Source: Betaproteobacteria bacterium TMED82
Lineage (GTDB): Bacteria > Pseudomonadota > Gammaproteobacteria > Burkholderiales > Burkholderiaceae_A
Direction: 5' to 3'
Assembly: GCA_002170395.1 (NCBI GenBank)
Contig: NHEJ01000006.1
Span: forward strand, 67,472-131,471
DNA length: 64,000 nucleotides
The notes beneath the pieces were generated by a model that worked only from the letters and a program-made list of their open reading frames with translations, made no database searches and was not told the origin of the DNA. Positions 9,231 to 18,445 of this stretch are shown here, one piece after another; positions within the stretch are counted from its first letter, which is position 1; every line of letters starts with the position of its first letter. The translations under genes and the position numbers were made by a program.

Positions 9231-10061
9231 TATAGCTCCAATCCTATGATTTTTATTAAAAATATCTTGATAATCACTTTGCTCTTCTTCAATAAGACTC
9301 TTGAACAAGTAGTAACAATAGATAGCTGCGAAAAACCAGCTTAGCCCATAAAAATAGCCGAAGTTCATTAGACTGATAGGTGCAATCATTAGTATCAAGA
9401 AAACAGTTTGAAACAGTAACACAGCAATTTTGTCATACTGACCAAAAGTAATTGCACTACTTTTCAAACCTAACGCTAAATCATCTTCTTTATCAGTCAT
9501 GGCATAAGTGGTGTCATAAGCTAATGACCAAAAGAAATTTGCAATAAATAAAATCCAAGCTATTGGCTCAATCATCTCTTTTGTATCTGCATATGCCATT
9601 AAAATACCAAAACCGAATGCAACTCCAAGAATCACCTGAGGTACTGGAAAAAATCTCTTAAAAAACGGATAAATTACTGTGAGAGCAAATGCAGCAAAGG
9701 CCAGCTGAATCGCAAATGCATTTAAAGATAGCAGTAGAGAAGCAGCTAACAAAAGTATTCCAACTAATAAAATAATCGCTTCCTGAACCGATACATCGCC
9801 AGATGCTAACATTCTTTCGGAAGTTCTTTTTACTCCTTTATCAAAATCTTTATCTATTATATCGTTAATAATACACCCAGCAGACCTCATTAAAACTACG
9901 CCCAAACAAAAAACTGTAAGTCTTTCTATATCGGGGATACCATTAGCTGCTAAGAGGAGTGCCCATAATGTTGGCCACAATAAAAGAAAAATGCCAACTG
10001 GTTTATCTAATCTAATTAACTTTATATACCGCAAAAATGGCTCAATTAGTTTTTCAGACAT
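9195..10061 (-). CDS. ubiA: 4-hydroxybenzoate polyprenyltransferase
   Basis: Membrane prenyltransferase that attaches the polyprenyl tail to 4-hydroxybenzoate in ubiquinone synthesis. 288 residues, about eight or nine helices. The two aspartate-rich motifs are visible: NDIIDKDFDKGV (first, NDxxDxxxD) and DTTYAMTDKEDD (second, DxxxD). The N terminus has the typical DKPVGIFLLLWPTLWAL. It ends the long leftward gyrA-to-ubiA run, 16 bp after lapB. ubiG of the same pathway lies at 23 kb. The 3' end overlaps proC tail to tail. Confidence 0.95.
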   Translation of the reverse strand: MSEKLIEPFLRYIKLIRLDKPVGIFLLLWPTLWALLLAANGIPDIERLTVFCLGVVLMRSAGCIINDIIDKDFDKGVKRTSERMLASGDVSVQEAIILLVGILLLAASLLLSLNAFAIQLAFAAFALTVIYPFFKRFFPVPQVILGVAFGFGILMAYADTKEMIEPIAWILFIANFFWSLAYDTTYAMTDKEDDLALGLKSSAITFGQYDKIAVLLFQTVFLILMIAPISLMNFGYFYGLSWFFAAIYCYYLFKSLIEEEQSDYQDIFNKNHRIGAILFLGILFDLSV

Positions 10062-10077
10062 TACTAATAATCATTTT

Positions 10078-10836
10078 TTAAATTACTTTCTCGCAAGCAT
10101 CCCATGCTTCACAAACATGGCATCTCCAAACGAAATTTCCAAATCTAGCTCCGCATGAGTTGCAAATAAAGATAGATCCATGCGTGTTTTCATGCGAACT
10201 ATCAAAGTTTAAAACTCTCAAGTGGTTCGCGTTTAATCGTTCTGCTTTAACGAAAGCCCCAGGGTCTCCCTCTATCGCTAGTTCACACAATAAATGAACT
10301 TTTAGCCCAATCATGTCTACCTTTTTCTCTTTCTCTATTAACTCTAAATAGTTGATTGACTCCTTCCAAAATCTTAATCTTTGAGCGAGTTTTAACTGAA
10401 GTTCAAGAGCTTGGATTCTCAAACAACTATTTTCAATCAACGCTAAAGAGCTACGAGCTCGGTCGAAAATACCTGCACAAATGTAGTCTTTAGCCAGCTC
10501 AAGAATCACCTCCTCACGTATCTCTTTACCTATATTTTCCTTTGAGAGAAGAGAAACATGCACTGCGATTGCTTTATCGAAAAAGCCTTCTGACCTGTAA
10601 AGAGTTCCCAATGCCTGCTGCAAGTTGAGTGATAGTGCATTTTCACGAATTACTTCAAGTAATAATTTCAAAGCTTGGTCTCTATCCTCCTTTGCTAACA
10701 AAACCGCAACTTTTTCTAGACTCTTACCTTCCTGACTTTTTTGATTAGTATCCTGCCAGCCATCCCATCTGGAGGATATCCAACCAAATATAAACAAAAA
10801 CGGCAAAGAAATTAGCCACCAAAGTTCAACTTGCAT
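10078..10836 (-). CDS. lapB: LapB (YciM)-like TPR and zinc-ribbon protein, shortened
   Basis: LapB controls lipopolysaccharide synthesis by regulating LpxC turnover at the inner membrane. The 252-residue product has the expected parts: one N-terminal membrane helix (about residues 5-19), a tetratricopeptide region, and a C-terminal rubredoxin-like zinc ribbon with C225, C228, C239 and C242. LapB is usually about 390 residues, so some 130 residues, or several TPR units, are missing from the middle and C-terminal TPR region. Both termini are intact and the frame is clean, so it is a compact form rather than a broken gene. It overlaps lapA by 11 bp, the usual lapA-lapB pairing. Confidence 0.88.
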   Translation of the reverse strand: MQVELWWLISLPFLFIFGWISSRWDGWQDTNQKSQEGKSLEKVAVLLAKEDRDQALKLLLEVIRENALSLNLQQALGTLYRSEGFFDKAIAVHVSLLSKENIGKEIREEVILELAKDYICAGIFDRARSSLALIENSCLRIQALELQLKLAQRLRFWKESINYLELIEKEKKVDMIGLKVHLLCELAIEGDPGAFVKAERLNANHLRVLNFDSSHENTHGSIFICNSCGARFGNFVWRCHVCEAWDACEKVI

Positions 10837-11065
10837 TTGATTTATTTGACTTCAGTCCTCTTAAAATCACTGGTAACAAGCCTACGACAGTGAGCATAAT
10901 TCCACATAAGAATGCTATAAATAACCAAAGGACAAGTGGACCAATGAGAACATATTGAGAAAAGCCTGGAACAATTCTAAGAATTACCTCGTGATTATTA
11001 TTAACGGCAAAACCCAAAAACAACAAAAAGAGTATTGCCCTTAAAAACCAAAATAAAAATTTCAT
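10826..11065 (-). CDS. lapA: LapA (YciS) inner-membrane protein
   Basis: A 79-residue protein of the LapA/DUF1049 family with two membrane segments (about residues 2-20 and 39-65) and a basic C-terminal tail. LapA partners LapB in regulating lipopolysaccharide assembly. The NNHEVILRIVPG stretch between the helices matches the family's N.. ..V.L...... pattern. It sits between ihfB (6 bp away) and lapB (11 bp overlap), its standard context in beta- and gammaproteobacteria. Confidence 0.9.
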   Translation of the reverse strand: MKFLFWFLRAILFLLFLGFAVNNNHEVILRIVPGFSQYVLIGPLVLWLFIAFLCGIMLTVVGLLPVILRGLKSNKSNAS

Positions 11066-11071
11066 CTGCTA

Positions 11072-11392
11072 CTAAAATTTAGGGTTCAGTCTTAACCTCA
11101 GTTCTTTCCCACTTTTAAAGTGCGCAACTTTTTTCTGAGGCACCATTACTTTATCACCTGTTTTTGGATTTCTCCCAAGCCTTGCCGGACGCGTGCTCAC
11201 AGCGAACGTGCCAAAACCTCTTATTTCAATACGACTTCCATCGCATAAATATTTAACCATCTCGTCAAGGATAGTCCTCACGCATACTTCACAATCTTTT
11301 TGTTCGAACCCAAAAAATATTTCGCTGCCCTGCTTGCAGTACATTTCCTTATGCTTATTTAACAATCGAATAATTAATTCTGACCGCGTCAC
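11072..11392 (-). CDS. ihfB: Integration host factor beta subunit, with N-terminal insertion
   Basis: IHF beta pairs with IHF alpha to bend DNA sharply. The start MTRSELIIRL and the arm region RIEIRGFGTFAVSTRPARLGRNPKTG are clearly IhfB, and rpsA-ihfB-lapA is the conserved order. It has 106 residues against about 94 normally. The extra ~12 residues fall between the first helix and the KDCEVCVRTILDEM helix, around residues 14-30, and include two cysteines outside the normal pattern. The DNA-binding arm appears intact. The effect of the insertion is unknown. Confidence 0.93.
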   Translation of the reverse strand: MTRSELIIRLLNKHKEMYCKQGSEIFFGFEQKDCEVCVRTILDEMVKYLCDGSRIEIRGFGTFAVSTRPARLGRNPKTGDKVMVPQKKVAHFKSGKELRLRLNPKF

Positions 11393-11400
11393 TAGGTCAC

Positions 11401-13146
11401 CTAATTTTCGGTTCCGCTGGACTTTTCCTCCGGCTCATCTAGCTTGGCCTTCAACAAAGCTCCGAGATTTGTAGTTCCCGACTGATTTGAACTGTCTGTA
11501 GCCATTTTTTCCATAACTTTCGCAGCATCAGCCATTTCCTTGGCCTTTATGGATAGGCCAACTTCTCCAGATTTCTTATTGACGTTGACGACTATTGCCT
11601 CAACAGTATCTCCAATGTTAAGGACCGCTGACATGTCCTCCACTCTTTCACGAGAAACATCTGAGGCCCTGAGTAAACACTCCAAACCGGAATCTAGCGT
11701 TATAGTCGCTATCTTAGCTTCTATTTTTGTGATAACGCCCTTAACCATCCTACCCTTTTCAATTTTCTCAGCCTTAATTTTATCCTCTACGGGATTTAAT
11801 TGCTTCACACTTAAGGAGATTCTTTCTCTTTCTACATCGACGGACATAACAACTGCTTCCAATTCCTCGCCCTTTTTGTATTTTTTAACTTCTTCCTCTC
11901 CAGGCTCACTCCATGATAAGTCCGACAAATGAACTAAACCATCAATATTTCCAGGAAGTCCAATAAATACCCCAAAATCGGTTATTGACTTTATAAGGCC
12001 TTTCACTTTGTCACCCTTGTTAACGCTATCTTCAAAGTCCTTCCAAGGATTGGCCTTGCACTGCTTAACTCCAAGTGAAATTCTTCGTCTCTCTCCGTCT
12101 ATCTCGAGAACCATAACCTCAAGCTCATCTCCACTTTGAACAATCTTGGCGGGGTTAACATTTTTATTAGTCCAATCCATCTCAGAAACATGAACTAGCC
12201 CTTCTATTCCTGGTTCAATTTCAACAAACGCTCCGTAGTCAGTTATGTTAGTTACCTTACCGAAAACCCTAGTCTCAGGAGGATACCTTCTAGTAACTCC
12301 TTCCCACGGATCATCACCTAGTTGCTTGACCCCCAATGACACACGATTTTTTTCCTGGTCAAACTTGAGTACTTTTGCAGTAATTTCTTGTCCAATGGAA
12401 AGTATTTCAGACGGGTGCCGCACCCTTTTCCAGGCCATATCAGTAATATGTAAAAGTCCATCGATACCACCTAAATCTATGAATGCACCATAGTCAGTGA
12501 TGTTTTTAACTAGCCCCTTTACGGAAGCTCCCTCTTGCAATGAGTCTACCAACTTTCCTCTTTCTTCCCCCATTGTACTCTCAACGATGGCTCTCCTTGA
12601 AACAACAACGTTATTTCTTCTACGATCCAACTTAATGACCTTAAAATCCAGCGTCTTGCCCTCAATGTGAGAAGTATCCTTAACTGGCCGAACATCTACG
12701 AGGGAACCAGGCAAAAAAGCCCTTATACCATTCGTCATAACAGTGAGACCACCCTTTACCCTACCCGTAACAGTTCCAGTGATTAATTCGCCCGCATCTA
12801 ACGCCTTCTCTAAGCTTATCCAAGCCGCCAACCGTTTTGCTCTATCTCTTGAAAGTTTCGTCTCACCACGCCCATCCTCAAGCGACTCTATTGCAACAGA
12901 CACAAAATCTCCCTCTTTAACATCAAGTTCTTTCTGATCATTGAAAAACTCTTCGAGCGGAATAAAGCTTTCTGACTTCAAGCCAGCATTTACCACTACA
13001 TGATTTTGGTCAATTCTAATAACTTCCGCAGAAATTACCTCTCCGGCACGCATTTCTTTTTTTGCAATCGACTCAGCAAATAATGATGCAAATGAGTCTG
13101 GGTTGTTGCTTGTTTTCGTGTTAGCTTCTGTTGATTGTAGATTCAT
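11401..13146 (-). CDS. rpsA: Ribosomal protein S1
   Basis: S1 delivers mRNA to the 30S subunit. The 581-residue product carries six S1 (OB-fold) repeats. The repeats recognisable from the ITDYGAF(I/V) or ITDFGVF cores include [31 protein letters not shown] and [15 protein letters not shown]. The C terminus is acidic. It lies 22 bp downstream of aroA-cmk and 8 bp upstream of ihfB. The cmk-rpsA-ihfB linkage is widely conserved. Confidence 0.97.
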   Translation of the reverse strand: MNLQSTEANTKTSNNPDSFASLFAESIAKKEMRAGEVISAEVIRIDQNHVVVNAGLKSESFIPLEEFFNDQKELDVKEGDFVSVAIESLEDGRGETKLSRDRAKRLAAWISLEKALDAGELITGTVTGRVKGGLTVMTNGIRAFLPGSLVDVRPVKDTSHIEGKTLDFKVIKLDRRRNNVVVSRRAIVESTMGEERGKLVDSLQEGASVKGLVKNITDYGAFIDLGGIDGLLHITDMAWKRVRHPSEILSIGQEITAKVLKFDQEKNRVSLGVKQLGDDPWEGVTRRYPPETRVFGKVTNITDYGAFVEIEPGIEGLVHVSEMDWTNKNVNPAKIVQSGDELEVMVLEIDGERRRISLGVKQCKANPWKDFEDSVNKGDKVKGLIKSITDFGVFIGLPGNIDGLVHLSDLSWSEPGEEEVKKYKKGEELEAVVMSVDVERERISLSVKQLNPVEDKIKAEKIEKGRMVKGVITKIEAKIATITLDSGLECLLRASDVSRERVEDMSAVLNIGDTVEAIVVNVNKKSGEVGLSIKAKEMADAAKVMEKMATDSSNQSGTTNLGALLKAKLDEPEEKSSGTEN

Positions 13147-13168
13147 AAAAAATTTTGATTAATGTTAA

Positions 13169-15199
13169 TTAGTTAAACTCAGCAAGAATCCTATCCACTA
13201 CCTGATCTAAAGACATATCCGATGAATCAATTACAACGGAGGCTTCACGTTCGGCAAGATGGAGGGGTGAATGAGCTCTCTCAATATCCCTGCGATCCCT
13301 ATCTTTTACATCACGTAAAATGTCCTCTAGTTTACAAGTAATTTCTTTCTGGATCAATTGCTTGAACCTTCTTTTAGCTCTTATCTCGGGTTTTGCTGTC
13401 AAAAAAACCTTTAATTTTGCTTTGGGAAATACTTTACTTCCCATATCTCTACCGTCAGCAACCAATCCAGGAAGTCTAGCTAAGTCTCGCTGACCTCCCA
13501 AAAGACCATCCCTGACTGACTGAAATCGGGAAATTTTAGATGCAAGAATTCCTATTCTCTCGTCTCTAAGCTTATCTGTCAGGTCGTGCTTCTCCCAAAT
13601 AATTCTTCCTGAATTAAATTCTAGGTTAAAGAATTTTGCAAGTTTCTTAAGAGATACCTCATCATCTTCTTCAATTTTCTTCATGATTGATATAACAGCC
13701 AAAGATCTGTAAAAAATACCACTGTCCAAAGTTTTAAACCCGAGTTGACTAGCTACCAATTCTCCCACTGTCCCTTTCCCAGAGGCTGTTGGGCCATCTA
13801 TGGTTATAACCGGAACACCTTCCGAACAAATCCGGGAAAATTCTTGAAAAAAAACAGGAAAAGTTTTTGCGACGCATTCAGGATCCACTATTCTAGTCAC
13901 CCTACCCACCACATTTTCATCACCAGGATGACGAAATGAAGCTAAAGAAAAAGTCATTGCGATTCTATGATCCTTAAAAGTCTCTATAGTCGCAGGTTTG
14001 AGCTTGTCAGGAGGTACAACTTCCAACCAATCTTTTCCAACTTTTACTGTTGCTCCAAGATTAATGAGTCCTTGAGATACAGCCCTTATTCTATCGGTCT
14101 CTTTGAATCTCCATGAGCCAATGTTAGTAAGTCTCGTGGTACTGTTAGCGTATAAAGCTAAAATCGGAAGAACCATTGACGCATCGGGAATATTTAAACA
14201 ATCAACTTCAATTCCTTGTATATTATTACCACCAGAGATACTCACAGCTTCGCCTTCCCAATACACTCTAGCGCCCATCCTTTCAAGAATAGGTAGTAAT
14301 TGTAAATCTCCTTGGTAACTTTTCTTATCAATACCTAATATTTTTATCGGTCCTTTACCTAATAATCCCATAGCAAAAAAATAACTCGCTGAAGATGCGT
14401 CACTTTCGACTAGGAAACTTTCAGGGCTTATAAACTCTGAATAGCGTATAACAAATAGCCCCTTGACCTCCTCATTAACTTTAATATTGAAAGCTCTCAT
14501 AATGTGAATAGTCAAATCTATGTATGGTCTACTAATAATTTCCCCAACCGTTCTAATCGAAATATACTTATTTTTTTTATCTAGGAGAATAGGGACTGCT
14601 TGAAGTAGGCCCGTTAAAAATTGACTTGAGCTGAGGCAGTTAATTTGTAGGCAATCAGTTCGTTGCAGAGTACTTGGCTTTACTCTGAGGGGAAGGAAAC
14701 CAGACTTGCCTTCATAACTTAACTTAATTCCCAAGGGCGTCAACCCATCAACTAAATCTGAAATGGGTCTTTCTCTCATTCTTTCCACGCCATCAAGAAC
14801 AACCTCGCTCTGACAAGCATTTTTTGATAAATTTAACGCAAGAGCTGGGAGAATAGTTCTTACACTTAAACCGGAGTTACCAACAAAAAGGTTTAAAACC
14901 CTCTTATTTTTTAATTCTGGGAAATTACCTTCACAACCAACAACTAATAAATTGAGGTTTCCTGTGTTAGTTTGATAATCGTCAGGTAATTTACTTTTTT
15001 CCTCGTTAATTTCAATTCCAAGTTGACGAAGAATTGCCATCATAATCCGAGTATCTTCTGAATCAAGTAGTCCTTGAATCCTGGTTCTACCCTTGCAAAG
15101 GGCTGAAAGCAGGAGCAACCTTATTGAAATACTCTTACTGCCCGGTAAGAACACTTTTCCCGCAGCAAAATCCCGCACGTCTAATGAAATAGAATCCAA
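13169..15199 (-). CDS. aroA-cmk: Fused EPSP synthase / cytidylate kinase
   Basis: A 676-residue bifunctional protein. Residues 1 to about 455 are 5-enolpyruvylshikimate-3-phosphate synthase (shikimate pathway), with the substrate lysine K22 in LPGSKSISIR. The rest, about 462-676, is cytidylate kinase (CMP to CDP), with the P-loop GPTASGKG at residues 469-476 and the later DGRDMGS motif. No stop or restart is visible at the junction. The start is TTG at 15199: an in-frame TGA lies shortly upstream and there is no in-frame ATG, while the N terminus fits AroA. The fusion joins two genes that are adjacent and separate in many relatives. Confidence 0.94.
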   Translation of the reverse strand: MDSISLDVRDFAAGKVFLPGSKSISIRLLLLSALCKGRTRIQGLLDSEDTRIMMAILRQLGIEINEEKSKLPDDYQTNTGNLNLLVVGCEGNFPELKNKRVLNLFVGNSGLSVRTILPALALNLSKNACQSEVVLDGVERMRERPISDLVDGLTPLGIKLSYEGKSGFLPLRVKPSTLQRTDCLQINCLSSSQFLTGLLQAVPILLDKKNKYISIRTVGEIISRPYIDLTIHIMRAFNIKVNEEVKGLFVIRYSEFISPESFLVESDASSASYFFAMGLLGKGPIKILGIDKKSYQGDLQLLPILERMGARVYWEGEAVSISGGNNIQGIEVDCLNIPDASMVLPILALYANSTTRLTNIGSWRFKETDRIRAVSQGLINLGATVKVGKDWLEVVPPDKLKPATIETFKDHRIAMTFSLASFRHPGDENVVGRVTRIVDPECVAKTFPVFFQEFSRICSEGVPVITIDGPTASGKGTVGELVASQLGFKTLDSGIFYRSLAVISIMKKIEEDDEVSLKKLAKFFNLEFNSGRIIWEKHDLTDKLRDERIGILASKISRFQSVRDGLLGGQRDLARLPGLVADGRDMGSKVFPKAKLKVFLTAKPEIRAKRRFKQLIQKEITCKLEDILRDVKDRDRRDIERAHSPLHLAEREASVVIDSSDMSLDQVVDRILAEFN

Positions 15200-15236
15200 A
15201 ATTTTGTTAGTTTCCGTTCATAAAAATTATTAAAAT

Positions 15237-16181
15237 TTAATTTTTAGAATTAAAATTCTTTCTCCAAGAGGATGCCTCAATTAGTAATTCTTTTAAAGTC
15301 TGCTTATTAGATGTAACTAGTGCCTTGCGCATTGCCTCCCAATAAAAATCCCATTGCTCCATTAATTCAATCAGGTACACCTTATTATCAAGAAGGATAT
15401 CAACCCACAAATCAGGGGAAGATCCTGAAATCCTGCTCGTGTCTCTAAGTCCTTTACCATTCACGCCTTGAGCTAAATTATTGAATTCTGATTTAGAAAG
15501 GGTACCGCTAAGAGTAAACGATACCAGATGAGGCAAATGACTGATTAAAGCCAAAAAAGAATCATGCTTTTGGATTGGGAAGTCTAACGTTTTAGCACCT
15601 AGTGAATTCCAAAACTCTTTTACAAATTTTAAATTTTTCTCATTTTCAAAGTCTACTGTAGGCTTAGTGTTTAATAATTCATCCATATCGTTACTCTTTC
15701 TCAGGGGGTCCATCTGACTGATTAAAACAGTAGCATCTTTGAAAAGGTCCTCGCTTGCCGATACTGATCCGGACTTCTCCGAGCCACAGAGTGGGTGGCT
15801 TGATACAAAGCTATCGAGTAACCTCAACTTTATTTCTTTCTTGAGAGAAAGTATACTTTCAATTAGAGTTCTTTTGGTACTTCCTACCTCTGTAATAACT
15901 TTGAACTTAGTACCTATCTCTTTTGACAGTTGCGGTACAAAATTTTTCATTTCAGATACAGGCACACTGAGCACTACAAGATCACCCTCTAAGTTATTTC
16001 CTATATTCTTCTCTAGCCTATCAAAAGGCTTAATGGAGCGCTTAAAATCAACTAAACTTTCCTCGACACCAATAATTTCATTCACTACGTCATTTTTCCT
16101 TGCCGCTAAGGCAATAGAAGTTCCGATCAAACCACACCCTACGATAATCAATCTGCCTATTTTTTTTTTCTCGATGAGCAT
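15237..16181 (-). CDS. tyrA: Prephenate dehydrogenase
   Basis: NAD(P)-dependent oxidation of prephenate to 4-hydroxyphenylpyruvate for tyrosine synthesis. The 314-residue product begins with a Rossmann motif IVGCGLIGTSIALA. It has the SSHPLCGSEKSG segment, which carries the catalytic histidine region of the family, and the SHLPHLVSFTL motif. It lies between hisC (1 bp gap) and aroA (37 bp gap). A stretch after about residue 155 is longer and less conserved than usual. There is no fused chorismate mutase; that activity is in pheA. Confidence 0.94.
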   Translation of the reverse strand: MLIEKKKIGRLIIVGCGLIGTSIALAARKNDVVNEIIGVEESLVDFKRSIKPFDRLEKNIGNNLEGDLVVLSVPVSEMKNFVPQLSKEIGTKFKVITEVGSTKRTLIESILSLKKEIKLRLLDSFVSSHPLCGSEKSGSVSASEDLFKDATVLISQMDPLRKSNDMDELLNTKPTVDFENEKNLKFVKEFWNSLGAKTLDFPIQKHDSFLALISHLPHLVSFTLSGTLSKSEFNNLAQGVNGKGLRDTSRISGSSPDLWVDILLDNKVYLIELMEQWDFYWEAMRKALVTSNKQTLKELLIEASSWRKNFNSKN

Positions 16182-16182
16182 A

Positions 16183-17328
16183 TTAGGAAGCGAATAAAGA
16201 TTTCAATGTCTTTAGTAAACTGCTCATTTCCGTCTCTGTACCAATAGATATTCTTAACCAATCAGGTAGACCATAGTTACTGACTGGTCTGGTGATAATG
16301 CCCTTTCGCAATAACCTTTCGAAAACAATCTGCCCGATACCACTATTAGAATCACTATCTACCCTATTACTAAAGTTAACCAGAATAAAATTTCCTTTAG
16401 ATGGCAAAAATTCTAGTGCAAGGACTGACAACTCTTTTTCTAGATTTTCCCTTAAAAGCTTATTCCTTGCTATGGAATCCTGCAGAAAATTTTTATCCTT
16501 AAGAGCAATTAATGCTGCTCCTTGGGCAATTGAGTTAGCATTAAACGGCTGCCGCAATCTATTAAGAAAACTCACCACTTCAGCAGACCCTATTCCATAA
16601 CCCAGTCTTAATCCAGCTAAACCGTATGCCTTTGAGAACGATCTTGTAATGAATAAATTCGGGTAAGAACTTAATAGATTTATGGACTTTATTTGTTCGT
16701 CTTCAATATATTCAAAATATGCCTCATCCAAAACGACCAAAACAGATTCACTCACATTGTCTAAAAAAGCTACTATTTCCTTCAAAGGAACATAAATTCC
16801 AGTGGGGTTGTTAGGATTCGCTATAAATATAACTCTTGTATTAGCCTTAACACTATCTGCTAGCCTCTCTAAATTAGGCCTAAAATCCGTATCGACTGGA
16901 ACTTCAATTGCCTCCGCTCCGCAAGCGTTTGTAGCTAGTGAATACACGGCGAAACTATACTTACTAAAAATGGCTGAACTGCCCGGCGACAAACAAATTC
17001 GCGCAATGTAATCTAAAACATCGTTACTACCATTACCAAGGAAAATCTGGTCGCTAGAAATATTCAAGTTTTTTGCTATACCAGACCTCAACAGATAAGA
17101 ATCGGCATCGGGATATCTATTTAGCTCATGAGTAAAATCTTCAACAAATGCTTTAACTTTTGGACTGACACCAAAAGGATTTTCGTTAGAAGCTAACTTG
17201 ATAATGTTTTTTTCATTAGTATTACTTAACTCAGCCACAGATCTGACACCTTTACCCAGATCATATTTCGCAAGACTTTTAACCCAAGGTAGAAAGGATA
17301 TTTTGTTAATCATTACCTGACTCACCAC
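16183..17328 (-). CDS. hisC: Histidinol-phosphate aminotransferase
   Basis: A fold-type I PLP aminotransferase of 381 residues that makes histidinol phosphate. Enzymes in this aro cluster can also aminate aromatic keto acids. Visible motifs are SNENPFG, NPNNPTG, the DEAYFEY aspartate and the PLP lysine K233 in RSFSKAYGLAGLRLGYG. It overlaps pheA by 23 bp; an alternative ATG five codons later (17313) would shorten the overlap. The pheA-hisC-tyrA-aroA neighbourhood suggests an aromatic role in addition to histidine, which is inference. Confidence 0.94.
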   Translation of the reverse strand: MVSQVMINKISFLPWVKSLAKYDLGKGVRSVAELSNTNEKNIIKLASNENPFGVSPKVKAFVEDFTHELNRYPDADSYLLRSGIAKNLNISSDQIFLGNGSNDVLDYIARICLSPGSSAIFSKYSFAVYSLATNACGAEAIEVPVDTDFRPNLERLADSVKANTRVIFIANPNNPTGIYVPLKEIVAFLDNVSESVLVVLDEAYFEYIEDEQIKSINLLSSYPNLFITRSFSKAYGLAGLRLGYGIGSAEVVSFLNRLRQPFNANSIAQGAALIALKDKNFLQDSIARNKLLRENLEKELSVLALEFLPSKGNFILVNFSNRVDSDSNSGIGQIVFERLLRKGIITRPVSNYGLPDWLRISIGTETEMSSLLKTLKSLFAS

Positions 17329-18445
17329 GATTTGAAGTAGAGGGCAAACTCAGTTTTTGAAACAATGGGTAAGATCCCAAATTCTTGAAAAATACAGTCC
17401 TTTTTTCAATCTCGAGCAGAGCAGTAGATACGCTTGGTGAAGCATGATGCCCCTCAAGGTCTACGTAGAAATAGTAGTGCCAAGAAGTGTCACTTTGATT
17501 TCGTGCAGGCCTGGACTCAAATCTTCTCATAGAAACTCCGTGCTTTGCTAATGGTTCAATCAAAGCATACATAGCTCCAGCCTTATCCGGAACTGCCAAT
17601 ATCAAAGAAGTTTGATCGAACCCGCAATCATCAGGCTCAAAAGATCCAAGTGCGGCAAACCTTGTTCGATTATTTTTATCATTCTCTATTTTTTCTGCTA
17701 TAGCAAAAAGATTATATGTATCTGCAGCTAACTGTCCTCCTATAGCAACAAGATTCGAATTTTTAGAGGCCATTTTGGCTGCAGCTCCGTTACTGTGTAC
17801 AGCTACCCTTGGAACACCAGGTAAGTTTTTATTTAACCAAACTTGACACTGTAAAAGTGCTTGTGAGTGGGCAACAACTTCATCGATATCTGCCAGTCCA
17901 GTTTTGCTTCTGAGTAGTAAATGATTTATAGGTATTGAAACCTCAGCGGAAATCTTTAATGATGTAGATAGAAAAAGATCTAAAGTTCTTCCTACAGTAC
18001 CCTCTATAGAATTTTCTACAGGAAGTAAAGCTATATCACAACTTTCTCCCTCTGCTGCTAATAGAGTCTCCTCTAATGAATCAAATGGTACTAATAAAAC
18101 TTGATGTCCAAAAAGTGTTCTCGCAGCTAGTTCACTGTATGTACCGGCGGGCCCGAGATATCCAATTCGCAACCGTTTTTCCAAAGATCTACACCCAGAT
18201 ATTACTTCGAGCCAAATGTTTGCAATTGAATTATCAGGCAGATCCCCTCCTAATTTTCTATTCAATGAACACATTCTCTCAATTATCTCTACTTCTCGTT
18301 CAGGCCTAAATTCAGCGAGGTTAGCTTTCTTCTTCTTGGCCCCAACTTCTTTTACGTATTTAGCTCTTTCAACGAGTAAAGAGACTAATTTATCGTCAAT
18401 ATCGTCTATTAACTTTCTATATTTAATTAATTCTTCAGGTTTCAT
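17306..18445 (-). CDS. pheA: Chorismate mutase / prephenate dehydratase (P-protein)
   Basis: Bifunctional enzyme for phenylalanine synthesis. Residues 1 to about 90 are the AroQ-type chorismate mutase (LIKYRKLIDDIDDKLVSLLVERA). The prephenate dehydratase domain follows (GYLGPAGTYSELAA, then the NNRTRFAALG signature). The C-terminal ACT domain with the ESRPAR motif gives allosteric feedback by phenylalanine. 379 residues, full length. The start overlaps the serC stop by 4 bp (ATGA), and the 3' end overlaps hisC. Confidence 0.96.
   Translation of the reverse strand: MKPEELIKYRKLIDDIDDKLVSLLVERAKYVKEVGAKKKKANLAEFRPEREVEIIERMCSLNRKLGGDLPDNSIANIWLEVISGCRSLEKRLRIGYLGPAGTYSELAARTLFGHQVLLVPFDSLEETLLAAEGESCDIALLPVENSIEGTVGRTLDLFLSTSLKISAEVSIPINHLLLRSKTGLADIDEVVAHSQALLQCQVWLNKNLPGVPRVAVHSNGAAAKMASKNSNLVAIGGQLAADTYNLFAIAEKIENDKNNRTRFAALGSFEPDDCGFDQTSLILAVPDKAGAMYALIEPLAKHGVSMRRFESRPARNQSDTSWHYYFYVDLEGHHASPSVSTALLEIEKRTVFFKNLGSYPLFQKLSLPSTSNRGESGND

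Noticed and set aside
11540..11932. Open frame opposite rpsA
   Set aside because: Shadow of a strongly conserved gene with no features of its own.
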